NCBI GenBank assembly: GCA_028554755.1
Contig: JAPTOF010000015.1
Coordinates: forward strand, 6,076,001-6,140,000
Source of the DNA: Cordia subcordata
Lineage: Eukaryota > Streptophyta > Magnoliopsida > Boraginales > Cordiaceae
Reading direction: 5' to 3'
Length of the DNA stretch: 64,000 nucleotides
Shown here: piece after piece, positions 1-10,307 of the stretch
How the letters are laid out: every line of letters begins with the position of its first letter
Numbering within the stretch: position 1 is the first letter of the stretch
The notes under the pieces: model-generated
Database searches by the model: none
What the model saw: only the letters and a program-made list of their open reading frames with translations
What the model was told of the DNA's origin: nothing
Translations under genes and position numbers: made by a program

Positions 1-29
1 AAAGAGTTGACAAAAACTACTTATAAACA

Positions 30-309
30 ACATTTTCTTCCATCCATTAGACTGATATCAGTATATTAAAAAATTTGTAAGCTTAAAACAAAAATTTGTA
101 GAACATTTTAGAAAAATTTGTAATCCTACAAATTTTTGTTTTAGACCTACAACATTTTTTATGGAATGATGAATTTTTATTTTAGAGCTACAAATTTTTT
201 TATGGACTAATGTTATAAATTTTTCTAAAAAGTCCTACAAATTTTTGTTCTAAACCTACAAATTTCTTTTCCGTACTGATGTTAGTCTAGAAGGATGGAA
301 GAGTTTCCG
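30..309. mobile_element. Foldback MITE, Mutator-like
   Basis: A 280-bp non-coding element bounded by a perfect 10-bp direct repeat cttataaaca at 20-29 and 310-319. The outer ~35 bp at each end are imperfect inverted repeats sharing CTTCCATCC, TAGACT and TCAGTA in order (left 30-65, right about 272-309). The middle is a series of short AAATTTTTGT/ACAAATTTTT inverted blocks, so the whole element can fold back. A 9-11 bp target duplication is typical of the Mutator superfamily; that assignment is inference from duplication length only. Confidence 0.65.
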
Positions 310-709
310 CTTATAAACATTGAATATCAACTTCTCAACAAACACTCACCAGACAAAAGTCTGAAACTTAAAAATTCCTAAAGAAATACCACAACAACCA
401 GAAAACTAAATTCCAAGAATAATCTGAAAAAGCCTCAACAACCTCAACTGAAAAATACCCATGTCCAAAAAATCCAAATTTTCTTGATAACCCTTCAAAA
501 GTTTTCCACTTTTGACCAAATGAGATTTCAAGAAACAATAAAAAATACAAAACACAATTAGTAGTAATTATTAGACCAATATCAGAAGGTATACTTTATA
601 ACAACAACTAGCAAATAAACAGAAAAAAGGAAAGGAAAAAAAAAAAAGAAAGAAGATAACATCCAATTGATACATATATTCAAATAAAGGTGTTTGGGCT
701 AAGACTTAC

Positions 710-883
710 GGAAGTGCGAGGTTTAAGATGGGATTGTTTGGAGGGTTTATCAGAGATGGGGTTGAGAAGACCGGTGGTGAGATCAGATACAAAGTGGACA
801 GCTTTACTCCTCAAGGAAGACCTCTTGTGTTGTTGTGGTGGTTCTAATTCTTGGTGGTGGAGATGCTGTTGTTGCCTACCCAT
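710..883 (-). CDS. First coding exon of a plant protein of unknown function
   Basis: A minus-strand ATG at 883 opens 58 codons ending exactly at a strong donor GTAAGT (reverse complement of 704-709), so the exon closes in phase 0. The peptide begins MGRQQQHLHHQELEPPQQHK, then a basic patch and SKAVHFVSDLTTGLLNPISD, which reads like a conserved coding block and not chance sequence. I have the impression that this block occurs in small plant proteins of unknown function but cannot name the family. The reading frame continues 9 codons past the donor before a stop; the clean donor makes splicing more likely. No second exon is recognisable between 1 and 703, so the rest would lie left of the window. 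The start lies 415 bp from the tRNA gene, which points the other way. Confidence 0.5.
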
Positions 884-1298
884 ATTTCTCTTTTATATTT
901 TTGTTGCAGCAAAACTAATTGTTCTTGATGATGATTATGATGAATAGATATTCCACCATATCATGATCCTTTTTTTGCGGGGATTGTGCTCTCTGCTGGG
1001 AACTTTCCATGTACAAAGTCACACACCCATCACCTTCAAATAAAGAAAAAAAGAAAAAGGGCAAAAAGAAGAAGCTGACACCTCCCAACTAGATATGCCT
1101 TCCTTTTTTTCTTTCCCTTCTATTCTACTTTCTTTTTTCTCTTTTTGTTTTTGATGTGTTAACAAAACCACGAAGGAGCAGGTGGGATCGGGAAGATTTC
1201 AACGAAGAGTGACTTTAAAGCTACTCTTTTCCTAATTATTTACCAAAAGTATAGAAAATGAAAGCAATTTCATTAAATACTGAGAAGGTGACAAATGC
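884..1298. promoter_or_regulatory. Intergenic region between divergent exon and tRNA gene
   Basis: No coding potential seen. It should hold the 5' UTR and promoter of the minus-strand exon at 710-883 and the 5' flank of the tRNA gene. A CT-rich tract at about 1097-1155 (a GA tract on the minus strand) is the only clear compositional feature. No TATA box can be placed with confidence. Confidence 0.3.
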
Positions 1299-1371
1299 GA
1301 CTCCATGGCCCAATGGATAAGGCGCTGGTCTACGGAACCAGAGATTCTGGGTTCGAGCCCCAGTGGAGTCG
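1299..1371 (+). tRNA. tRNA-Arg(ACG): tRNA-Arg (anticodon ACG)
   Basis: A complete 73-nt cloverleaf without intron. Acceptor stem GACTCCA pairs with TGGAGTC, discriminator base G at 1371. The anticodon stem CTGGT/ACCAG encloses loop CTACGGA, giving anticodon ACG (read as ICG, decoding CGU/CGC/CGA). The T arm has CTGGG-TTCGAGC-CCCAG with the B box GGTTCGAGCCC. CCA is not encoded, as usual for nuclear genes. A run of six T directly follows. It looks functional: no mismatches in the acceptor, anticodon or T stems. Confidence 0.96.
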
Positions 1372-1812
1372 TTTTTTATTTATTTGATTGCTTGTTTACA
1401 GATCTATAGAGTATAGTTTTGCACTTTTTTCAGAGCATAGTTTTGCACTTTATAAAATGTTAATCAAAATTTTGCACTCCTTTCAGTTTCGCATGTTAAC
1501 TTGATTGCCTCAGAATCTCTCATCGGTTAATATATATGAACTTGACCCATTAAGTATTTGACAAGTGGATTTTAACTTGAATAATGGAGTCATTTTTTAT
1601 TTGATGCATACATATTCTTTTTTGGTAAAATATTTTTACAGATTTATAGTGCACAGTTTTGCACTTTTTTCAGTTTAACATGTTAAGCAAAATTTTTGCA
1701 CTCTTTTCACTTTCACATGTTAACTTGAACTATGCTTGCTTATTTATCTGAGAATTTCTCTTCGCTTAGTATGGACTTGACCCATTAAGTATTTGAAATG
1801 TGGATGCTAATT
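1364..1812. repeat. Tandem duplication that includes the tRNA 3' end
   Basis: Two diverged head-to-tail copies of about 220 bp: 1364-1584 and 1585-1812. Both begin TGGAGTC(G/A)TTTTTTATTT, the 3' acceptor strand of the tRNA gene plus its terminator, and share ordered blocks: TTTACAGAT(C/T)TATAG, AGTTTTGCACTTTTTTCAG, CATGTTAACTTGA and TTGACCCATTAAGTATTTGA. The second copy lacks the rest of the tRNA. Confidence 0.75.
1372..1377 (+). terminator. RNA polymerase III T-run terminator
   Basis: TTTTTT begins on the first base after the tRNA discriminator, the standard stop signal for RNA polymerase III on the coding strand. Confidence 0.85.
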
Positions 1813-2034
1813 TTTTGTTATTTTTGGTTAACAGAATGTATTTTATCTAATTCATCCTTTGCTTAATTTACCTAACTATCCTCCAAAAAGATAAGAAAAT
1901 CAAATTACCAAAGTAGACACCTGACTTGAAATACTTGGATTTGACATGTGTTAGACGTAATCAGTGGGTAGCAAACAAACTTTGGGGGAGAACAGGGGCG
2001 GGGGAAGGGCGATGGGGAGGGGAAGGTTGAATAA
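1813..2034. other. Non-coding gap with a G-rich tract
   Basis: No gene seen. At 1984-2022 the plus strand holds six G-runs of 3 to 5 bases separated by 1 to 6 bases, in otherwise AT-rich DNA; this fits the G-quadruplex pattern G3+N1-7. It ends about 12 bp before the copia LTR at 2035. Confidence 0.5.
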
Positions 2035-3316
2035 TGTTGGTTTAAACCTTTTTCAAATTTCTGCTAGTTTAAAACTTTTCTCAAACACTTGTTGTAGAAC
2101 AAAAGCAAGGTAAAGCAAGAACATAAAAATAATCAACACAAAGGAAAACACAAGATGTAAAGTGGCTTAGAGCAAGCCTATATCCACTACTTAAAATCAT
2201 GCTCTAGGACTTTTCAATATTCTCCACTAAGAGAAAAAAAATCGAGCTTTTCATGCATTGGCTAAACTCAATCGAACAATGCAACCTTGAATCCTCCTCG
2301 ATTCAAGTTTCTCATGCAATAGTTACTTTTGTTTTGATGTATATATTACTCAATAAGAATGAAGTAATTTATACAAGTTTCAAGAGGATAAGTTGAAAAA
2401 GACAACCCTCAAAATTATAGCTCAAAGATGAAAATTGAAAATTACGAGGTTTTTTCTATGATTGCTTTAAAAAAGTGCAAAAAATTACTTATGTCTTATG
2501 TATTAAATCCTTAAACATGCACTCTAAGAAAATAGTTGTTAAAGACACTTAGAAATATCCTATTTTGAATTTTGAATGTATAGGAATGGATAAGGTAATA
2601 CCGTTTTAATAAAATTTTAATTGACAGCTCACGTGCAGTCAAGGTCTACATCGCGACTGTCAACCGCACCTCTCTACTGTCAGAGAACTCAAGAGTCTCA
2701 TATGGTCAAGTTCGGCATAAGCGGTCAACCTCATGGTCGATACTGCACATATTCATAGCTCATTGACAGTCGAAACAAATATCCATACTGTCTACCGCAT
2801 ACCTTTACCACCAGAGAGTTGGAATTGAATTTTAAAAAACATTTTGGTTCTAAACTCCTTTTTGACCAAAGCAAGTTTCAAAGCATCTTTTAAGTACCGA
2901 AAACATTTTAAAAACTCTTGGACACTTTGAAAACCTTTTGTCCATATGTTCTAAGAGCTAAAAACGAACCGAAGCACATAATAAAGATAACCTTACATTG
3001 ACAAATTTACGTCCGGCCCCTTATGTCTTCAATGTCCTTCCTTATTTTGCCCCTTCTCTTCAAGTCTTCAAACAATGCTTTCAATTAAGCTCTAGAACTT
3101 GATTTTGGGCAATGACACAAGATTTTCCCAAGGCTTGTAAGATCAAAACTTTCTTCAAGACTTGAACATAAGCATTAGTACGTTCAATATCAAAATTGAG
3201 TCAAGGCATCGACCAATTAGTTTGTCCATTCATTCAACACATATTAATAAATACATTCATCATTATTCATCACCATTCATCATTGAAACATTGAACATAA
3301 GGCAACAATGCTAACA
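2035..3316 (-). mobile_element. LTR of a copia-type retrotransposon (3' LTR)
   Basis: Read on the minus strand the unit begins TGTTAGCATTGTTGCC at 3316 and ends CCAACA at 2035, so it has the TGTT...AACA ends of an LTR, 1282 bp long. Directly upstream on the minus strand is a purine tract AAAAAGTGGGAGAT (3317-3330 reversed), the expected polypurine tract, making this the 3' LTR. The middle (about 2622-2815) holds several copies of GACAGTC/GACTGTC beside ACCGC. The paired LTR is not in the window. The long LTR and long purine-rich stretch before it suggest a Sirevirus-like copia; that is inference. Confidence 0.75.
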
Positions 3317-3508
3317 ATCTCCCACTTTTTGATGATGACAAACATTTATGGAGTTTATGGATGAATGTATTAAGATTCAACACTTCAATCACAAAATGAA
3401 TGGAACAAAGGAGCATTAGCTCCCCCCTGTCAATAAGCATCTTGATAATAAACAGATGGAGTCTTCAATATCCCCCTCAAATTATGCATTACCAAGATAA
3501 GCTAACCA
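3317..3508 (-). mobile_element. Copia element, 3' internal non-coding part with polypurine tract
   Basis: Minus-strand sequence just inside the LTR: the polypurine tract at 3317-3330 and two more G-rich runs (GGGGGGAGC and GAGGGGGATA on the minus strand). It breaks off at the solo LTR starting at 3509. A similar stretch with AAAAGGGGGAGA on the minus strand resumes at 35671, consistent with one element split by the nested insertions. Confidence 0.6.
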
Positions 3509-4837
3509 TGTTGGGATCGTATGCCCTAAAGACTATTTGTATGTGGATATTGGACTAGATATTTGACCATTGTATATATATTATGAGCATTTCTTGCATA
3601 TATTATCTCTGGTGTATATGTCTGATATATTGTGCAAAAGTTTAATGATATAATCCAATGATTTGGGTGCACAATGAGGATGGACGCACAGTAGGTCCAA
3701 GTCTAGTTTTGGATACATCATAAAAGGTGTCCACAGCTAGATGGTAGTGTTGGACACTCTACTGGATAAGGCTATAGTAGGCGAGTCTCCCAATAGGGGT
3801 GATCTACCTAGCGGTCATTAGAGGGTCTTTTCGGACTTCGCTCCTAGTGCGTGTGCCACACATTGGACAGAACAACCGTGAGTACGTCTTCTGGAACCGT
3901 GCCATCATTTATAGAAAATAAGATACTCATTGCTTCTGAGTGGCCGATGCTCTTAATCTTGACCATATGTGGATGAACTAACAAAGTTGGGCTGCAACAC
4001 ATTGATGTACCATGAGAATAGGTCTTGAGTGATAAGATTGTCTATCTTGTACATTGGGTGTTGTGTTCTAATTAATCAAGACATATATATGCAATAGCAA
4101 AGTTTATGTACCCCTTGGCTTTGTCCTTTTGGTCATCATAAATCTAGTGATATCACCCTTCAGGGGTATATCGGTTATTTGGCTTGTGAGTTAGTCCCTA
4201 GATCAAGAAATCCATGACCAGTTGGTGGTCACTTTTTTGGACTAAAGATTCCAAGGTTCTAGATGTAGTCTTGGAGGTGATGGTACATGTTTGGATCGGC
4301 CTAGACTACAGGTATACATAAAGGGGCATTTTGGTCATTTCACTCAGTTAGTTGAAGACACATGTTATTTTGTGTAACTAGCTTCTGCTTAGCTAGTAAT
4401 TATTCTTGGAGTATGGCTTTGGTCTTTTGGTGGAGTAGACTGAAGTCAAAATGGCCACGATGTTACCAAAATAGTGGCGAGGGCATTTTGGTCATTTTGA
4501 GAGCTAAGGGTAATCATATCTTTTGGTTCCTCCATTAGCCATTACTCTATTGGGTACATAATTGAGGAATTTAATATGTGGGTTACTTAATTAAGATTTG
4601 AGTTTAGAATTTAAGAAGGGATTTAATTATCAGAGTTTTCTTAATATAACTCATAGATATCTTAATTAGATAAGCGGGAACCACATGGGAGATATCTAGT
4701 GTATGCATGATAGAGAATATTTGGGTGTCCTTTTATCCTAAAACAATATTTCTTATCTAGAAAGTTTAAGGAAGGGTATTGAGGGAATTACAATATTCCG
4801 TAGATCTTATCCTTTTATAGTAAGTTTAGTATTATAT
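3509..4837 (+). mobile_element. Solo copia LTR, left part (split by the CACTA)
   Basis: It begins TGTTGGGATCGTATGCCCTA, a terminal sequence I associate with plant copia LTRs. No primer site or coding sequence follows; the sequence is cut at about 4838 by the CACTA end and seems to resume at 35249, ending GATCTAACA at 35665. Flanks aacca (3504-3508) and tacca (35666-35670) match at 4 of 5 positions and could be its target duplication. Together the two parts make about 1.75 kb. Confidence 0.65.
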
Positions 4838-5110
4838 ATCTACAACATTTTTAGCTTCTTGCAACACTAAAATTGAACAAGTAATCAAACCGTTGCTATA
4901 GGTATTATCTCGCAACAATTTTCCAACTGTGGTATAAAATTGAAACCTTTTGCAATAATTTTATCAAAATTGTTGCAGAATTTATACTAGTTATAACTAT
5001 TTCCTAGCTAATTAATTATGATTCTTAAATTTTACAACAGTTTATCAAATTAATACTAATTGCAATGGTTTTACATAAACCTAAAATGTTGCTTATTTGA
5101 TTTTGTTATC
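4838..5110. repeat. CACTA left subterminal repeats
   Basis: Several copies in both orientations of a core like AACnaTTGCAA (for example ttgcaac, accgttgcta, cgcaacaatt, gttgcagaat, ttacaacagt, ttgcaatggt). In En/Spm elements such motifs bind the element-encoded DNA-binding protein; that role here is inference. Confidence 0.6.
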
Positions 5111-6225
5111 CAACATCTAAAACTAGGCTAAAATTTTATTCCCACTAATTTCAGCAAATACTTGCGTGCTAATTTTGTCTCTTTTTTTTTAACCTTCTTC
5201 TTTTTTGTTTTTAGCTAAAACAAAACAAAACCCACTTCTATATACATTGACTTAATTCTACTGAATCTTCCCCCAATTCACTCCCTTATAACCTAAACCC
5301 TTGAATCTAATTAGCAAAATACTCTGAGAATGTACATCAAGATTTAGGCAATCTGAAAAGGGCTTGAATCCACTGCTTTACACAAGGTGAGTTTTCCTAT
5401 TGAAAAAGAAATTTTGATTAGAGATCAAAATATATTATTGTTATTTGGTGAAATCTTTTGTTATTGATCAAAATATATTACGTTATTGATCAAAATACAT
5501 TTCATTATTTCTTAGTTTCTCATGCCTCGTCTCGAAAGTGAAAGAATGGCGGTGGCCTAAAACCAATGATAAAAAAATGCCTCGTCTCGCAAGTGAGTGA
5601 AAGAATCGTGTATATACATAAACCTGATTTTGTGCAATTAATATATTGCAAAAATATTTGAATGATTCTGCATTTTTTCATTTAAGCCAGCAAATGATTT
5701 GTCCTATCACATACCAATAGTTTATTTTCTTAAGGAACCTGCTTTAACTATCTACAGCAAACACAAAGATGAAATGTCTAAGTGAGGTATTCATCGATTT
5801 AGGTCCAAGTTGTCTAACTTCAGTTTTTTAGCCTCCGCAGTGGTTTTTCTAATTGTTATCTTCGTATCTTCTTGAGTGGAGCCATTTCAACCACTCTAGA
5901 ATTGTATCACCTTTAAATCTTAAGATTGCAATTTTGGTGTTCATAAATATGTCTAGTAGACTGGGATCTTTTTATTCATGTCTAAATCTATAACCATAGC
6001 TAACTCAAATTGATCAAGTGTTTTATCAAAGACCAATAATTATTCTTTTTCTTATTGAAGCCAAAGGTTGGATTAACATGCATATGATTTGTTAACAGCA
6101 GGAAAATGTGCAACTTTTAACATATTAAGAGTACAGGTATAACACATGTCATGGTAGGTTGTTTTGCTTTACTAATATATACACATCTAAAAATCTAACA
6201 ATAGAGTATGATAATGATTGCATAA
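5111..6225 (+). other. CACTA 5' non-coding region
   Basis: No transposase reading frame is seen. A plausible untranslated exon ends at the donor AAG|GTGAGT near 5385-5394, so this stretch could be the leader and first intron of the transposase gene. A 27-bp direct repeat (ATGCCTCGTCTCG, then AAGTG, then GAAAGAAT) lies at about 5521-5547 and 5577-5606. The 5 bases cataa at 6221-6225 are the left target duplication of element A1. Confidence 0.4.
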
Positions 6226-7930
6226 TGATATGCTATTTTAGCACAAGCATAAATAGCCCACAAGCGCACGGGTCGGGTGTAGTATGGTGTGTGCAAGTGC
6301 GGGGTTGAATCCACGGGAGGCCCAACATGTATGGTGTTCTAAGCTAAGTGTGTCCTAAAGAGCTACGTTTTGGGGAAGATAAATATAAGCTATAGGCAAG
6401 AAAATAAAAAAGGCGGTGTGTGTGTGCGATGGGGGAATCAAGCGATCTAAGGGGATGCCAACACGTGGAAATGGGGAATAGGGTGATTACAGCTTGCAAA
6501 TGGGTGATTACTACTTCTTGTTCGGGTTACTTGACGGATTAAACTTAGTTGCTCTCATCTAGTCTCCTAATTAACCTCCTAATTACACCCTAAGCCTCAG
6601 TGCGAATCCGTCCCTAGGTGTCGACCCCCACAGCCACGGCATATGGTCTTTATGACTTAGGGCCATAGGGCTAGCTAGGTAGGATTCTAGGTGACTTAGA
6701 TCGATCTAACCCTAGCGTCTAAACCGTTGGTTGGATTTAAAGCCAAGACCTGATCATCATCACAATAGCAGGTATTAACGTTTGAGCGCAAAGCAAACAC
6801 GTCTAGGGCATGGCATTCGAGAATTTCCCAGGGTATTCTACTATTAAACACATAGACATGCTTAGATTACACCAATTCAAGCAATTGCACCCGACATGTA
6901 AGCAATAAAAGTTATTCATGCTATTAAGTATGTAAACACAGACATAGACATGTATATAAGCATACCCACTTCATGTAATCACCATACAAACACATAGATA
7001 TGCTAGGAAAATGATTTAGAGATGGTTAATAGCACAATAGACTTCAACATATATATACAGCTTCATTGAGGTATTTCAACAAACACATGGACATGTATGT
7101 AAAATAGCCTTTGAAACCTAAGTACAAGCATATGTTTATAAATCCATCAAATAACCATAACAATAATGTAATAATCATCCATAATACAAGAGTAAATCAC
7201 CCTACACAGTTCTAATTAAACATAAATTAACTTAGGATAAATAGAGACAAAGAGGCTACCCTTTTATCCAAAGCCATATCTTTACAATCCAAGAGCTATG
7301 CCCAAATCCTTGTGTTTAATCCTCTTAGAAGCTTGATTCCTATTGCTAAAATGTGTTTAGAAGTGTGTGTGAGAGGTCATCTTAGGTGGATTTAGGGTTT
7401 AGGAAAAATGGGTGCGTGAACTGGGTGTTCTCCTCCTCTAAAAGTGGCTAAAAAGTGACTTAAAAAGAGTTGAAATCTCGCAGAGCCGGGGCCTCAGCCG
7501 ATCGACCGGCTTCAACTGGGTTCCTCTTTGAACTGGCTGGCCGACCGGCGTAGTAGTGAGGTCGACCGGCCGGGTCAGTCTTCTTTCCAAAGTTGCGCTT
7601 CGCGCACTCGTTCTGCCTTGGTCCTTCCTTCCTTCGTCCGGCCACTTGCAAAAGCACTTTTCTTCATTCCTTTGCATCTAGAACACCGTCATCTTTGATC
7701 TAAATCCCCTTTTCCATTAATTGAGCTCAAATCATCTCCTCGGATCTCACCTAAAACAAGCAATAAACGCATATTAGTATAGCATTTAAGTCTTAACCTC
7801 AACTATGACATTTAAACCCTAGTATGTACAAATATGACCTCAATGCTATACTAATACACCAAATGAAGCACAAAACACCTTAAAACAAGTATATACATAC
7901 AATATATAAACACACAAAACGAACATATCA
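6226..7930 (-). mobile_element. A1 3' LTR
   Basis: 1705 bp. On the minus strand it starts TGATATGTTCG (7930) and ends ...ATATCA (6226). It contains a palindrome cluster around GGTCGACCGGC (about 7487-7580), a TTGGCTTTAAATCCA(A/G)CC hairpin near 6735-6755, and the conserved LTR 3' part with GGATTCAACCCCGCACTTGC. It is about as long as the LTRs of element C but lacks roughly 100 bp present in A2 LTRs near 6750. Confidence 0.85.
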
Positions 7931-9055
7931 ACACCCTCAAAAACTTATGCACTTATTCATAAAACTTTTTGGTGCCTTTGGCTTTTTCTCTTTTTTAATT
8001 TTTTTATATTTTTTTTGATATTTTTGCAACTTTTTGCCTTTTTCAATTTTTTTTGGATTTCATGCTTTGTATTGTATTCACACAAAAAGAAAAAGAAAAA
8101 GATAAGAAAGGCTTTAGCACATTAAAAAGAACCAATTAAGGAAGGGTACTCATATCAACAACCCTTTTTCAACACTCTTTCCTACCAAGCTATGGGGTGG
8201 CTACAAGGGTCATTCTTAAAGGTCCTCACTCCCCACAACTGCAAGGGTATCCCCACTAAGACTTGATTTTCAATCCACTCTATTCACTCCCTATAATGCA
8301 ACTCATATTCACCAATCAATTGAGTCAACCACAATAGCCAACACAATGATCAACCAAGAAATAAACAACCCAATATGAATCAAAATCAAAAAATTTTCAC
8401 CATTTTAGGTTACATAATGCAATCTTCCCTAATACCCTAATCAAAATATAAATCAATAAAACTAAACTCCTACACCACCAAACCTAAACTTTGCTTGTCC
8501 TTAAGCAAATAAAACAATACTACTCAACAAGCAAATGGACAACACAAAGTAAGTAAGGGTAGTTGGTATGGGGTAGATAAGAGGGAACAAATGGAGAAAG
8601 GATAGATACAACCTTGTGTTCTTTGAAGCTCTATAATGCCAATGATCAATAATTTGTCTACTAACCTTGTTTCTCAACAAATGACAAACACTCACAAAGC
8701 ATAAGATTAGTAGCATTTTCCATACAAGCTTACATTGACATCATCTAATGATAAACAAGGTGTATGAAGAATGGGAAATGATAGAGAGGGTCAACACGTG
8801 GGAGGGTGACAAAGAAAACAAATGAAAAGAAAAATTGAAATCAAAGAACGATAATACTAAAAGCAAATAAAAGAAAAGGAAAAGCAAGGAAAGAAATGAA
8901 ATATAAACATGTCTAGGGTGCCTCCTAGCAGTGCTAGATTTAACACCTCCAGCCAGGCATTAGTGTTAGAGCAATACATGTTTAAAATTAAGAGGCACAA
9001 ATTGCCGGATAATCAACCAGGCACAGACAGTAGAAGGAAAAGGGTCATGCATTAA
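7931..9055 (-). other. A1 internal 3' non-coding region
   Basis: Minus-strand homologue of 15445-16289 (A2) and 53078-54565 (C). It holds the polypurine tract next to the LTR (about 7931-7946), a TC/T-rich stretch, the hairpin plus internal purine tract at 8475-8508, and the conserved post-ORF block at 8913-8960. No protein is evident. Confidence 0.7.
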
Positions 9056-9385
9056 CTAATGGGGCAATGGATGTTCAATGCACCTCTTTTCAAGATCCCA
9101 CCCCGAAACATCAAATGAGAATTTGTGCGCAAGTGTGAAAGGTGTCATGCATAAATGTGAAAGATCATGCCTTACTTGCTTTCTAACTAACCACCCTATT
9201 GCCTTCTTTTCATAATCAAGAGCTAGGAACACACCCTCTCCATAGGTCAAAGAAAGGTCTAATGCATGCAACATAAGAGAGGTGCTATCTAACCCTAGAT
9301 GAAAAAGTTCTAAACTAGAAGGCATAAACATGAGCTCCAAAGAGAGAGACTCATCGGAATAGGAAAGAGCAGTTGGAATGACTCT
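9056..9385 (-). pseudogene. C-terminal part of the A1 zinc-knuckle ORF
   Basis: Minus-strand frame of about 109 codons ending at a stop near 9056. It is clearly homologous to the C-terminus of the element C ORF (52690-53077): shared stretches include LHALDL.LTYGE.VFLALDYE and GWDLEK. It starts abruptly at 9385, where element A2 was inserted, and its missing upstream part is at 24336-24675 in opposite orientation. No catalytic motif is visible. The family is unknown beyond being specific to these elements. Confidence 0.75.
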
Positions 9386-10307
9386 TGATGTGTTGGTTTC
9401 GTGTGTGATTTTGTATTGTATTTCTATATCTATTTTGGCGTGTTTTGTGCTCTATTAGGTGTATTAGTATAGCATTTATATCATACTTGAACATATTAGG
9501 CTTTAGATGTCTATAGTTGAGCTTCAAGCATAAATGCTACACTAAAGTGCACTTAACTTGTCTTTTAGGTGAGATTTGGAACAATTCTTGGAGCTTAAAA
9601 TGATGAAGAGGTGATGATAAAGCCAAGCCAAAGGTGTTTTAGATGAGAAGAAAGAAAGAAGATTGCATTTGCAAGCTCTTGGACGAAGAACGGAGTAACC
9701 GGGCGAAATCAAGAGCAACAGGAGCCAAATTTGGAGCTTGCAACCAAAGGGGACATGGAATAAGTTTGGACATGTTTATGGGGTGCAAAAGATCGGAGCT
9801 AAAACGAAGCCGAACGGAGCAAAATAAGAAGAGCCGGCTGAGTACCTTTCAGAGAACCAGTGCACCGGCTCACTAGGCAGGTAAAAATAGTGAGCAACCC
9901 TTCTTTGGAGGAATTGATGTCCCTTGGTACTGGTGCACCGATTAAGTGTTCTAGTAGTTGCGGAAAATTGGCCATATAAGCCCTTTTTTGGCCATTTTAT
10001 AGGGGAACAAGTCATATTCTTTCCTACCCATCTCCCAAAACCCTAATCCTCTCATCTCCTATCTCTCACATACTCTTATATACATAAAAGCACTTTGGAA
10101 TCAAGCCTCTAAGGCGATCAAACACTAGGGTTTGGGCATAGCTCTTGGATTGTAAAGATATGGCTTTGGATAAAAGGGCGGCTTCTTTGTCTCTCTTTTC
10201 TCCTAAGTTAATGTATGTTTGACTAGAGCTATATAGTGTAATTTACTCTTGTATTATAGAAGATTATTACATTATTGTTACGGCTTTGATGGATTTGTAT
10301 ATATAAG
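9386..10307 (+). mobile_element. A2 5' LTR, left part
   Basis: Starts TGATGTGTTGG. It contains the promoter region: two copies of a GTGCACC palindrome module (about 9865-9885 and 9928-9945) followed by a TATA-like CCATATAAG at 9973-9980. A plus-strand reading frame across this stretch (9643-9876) is an artefact of the GC-rich module. Split at 10307 by solo LTR B, whose flanks ataag/atatg may be its target duplication. Confidence 0.8.

Noticed and set aside
368..550. Minus-strand 60-codon frame downstream of the 710-883 exon, considered as exon 2
   Set aside because: No good acceptor in the right phase, hydrophobic aromatic-rich composition, and no conserved-looking block.
7438..7677. Minus-strand frames in the A1 LTR
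   Set aside because: Same explanation: open because of the GGTCGACC repeats in the LTR.
9056..9340. Possible independent small gene on the minus strand
   Set aside because: Its sequence is homologous to the C-terminus of the element C ORF and it ends at the A2 insertion, so it is an ORF fragment.
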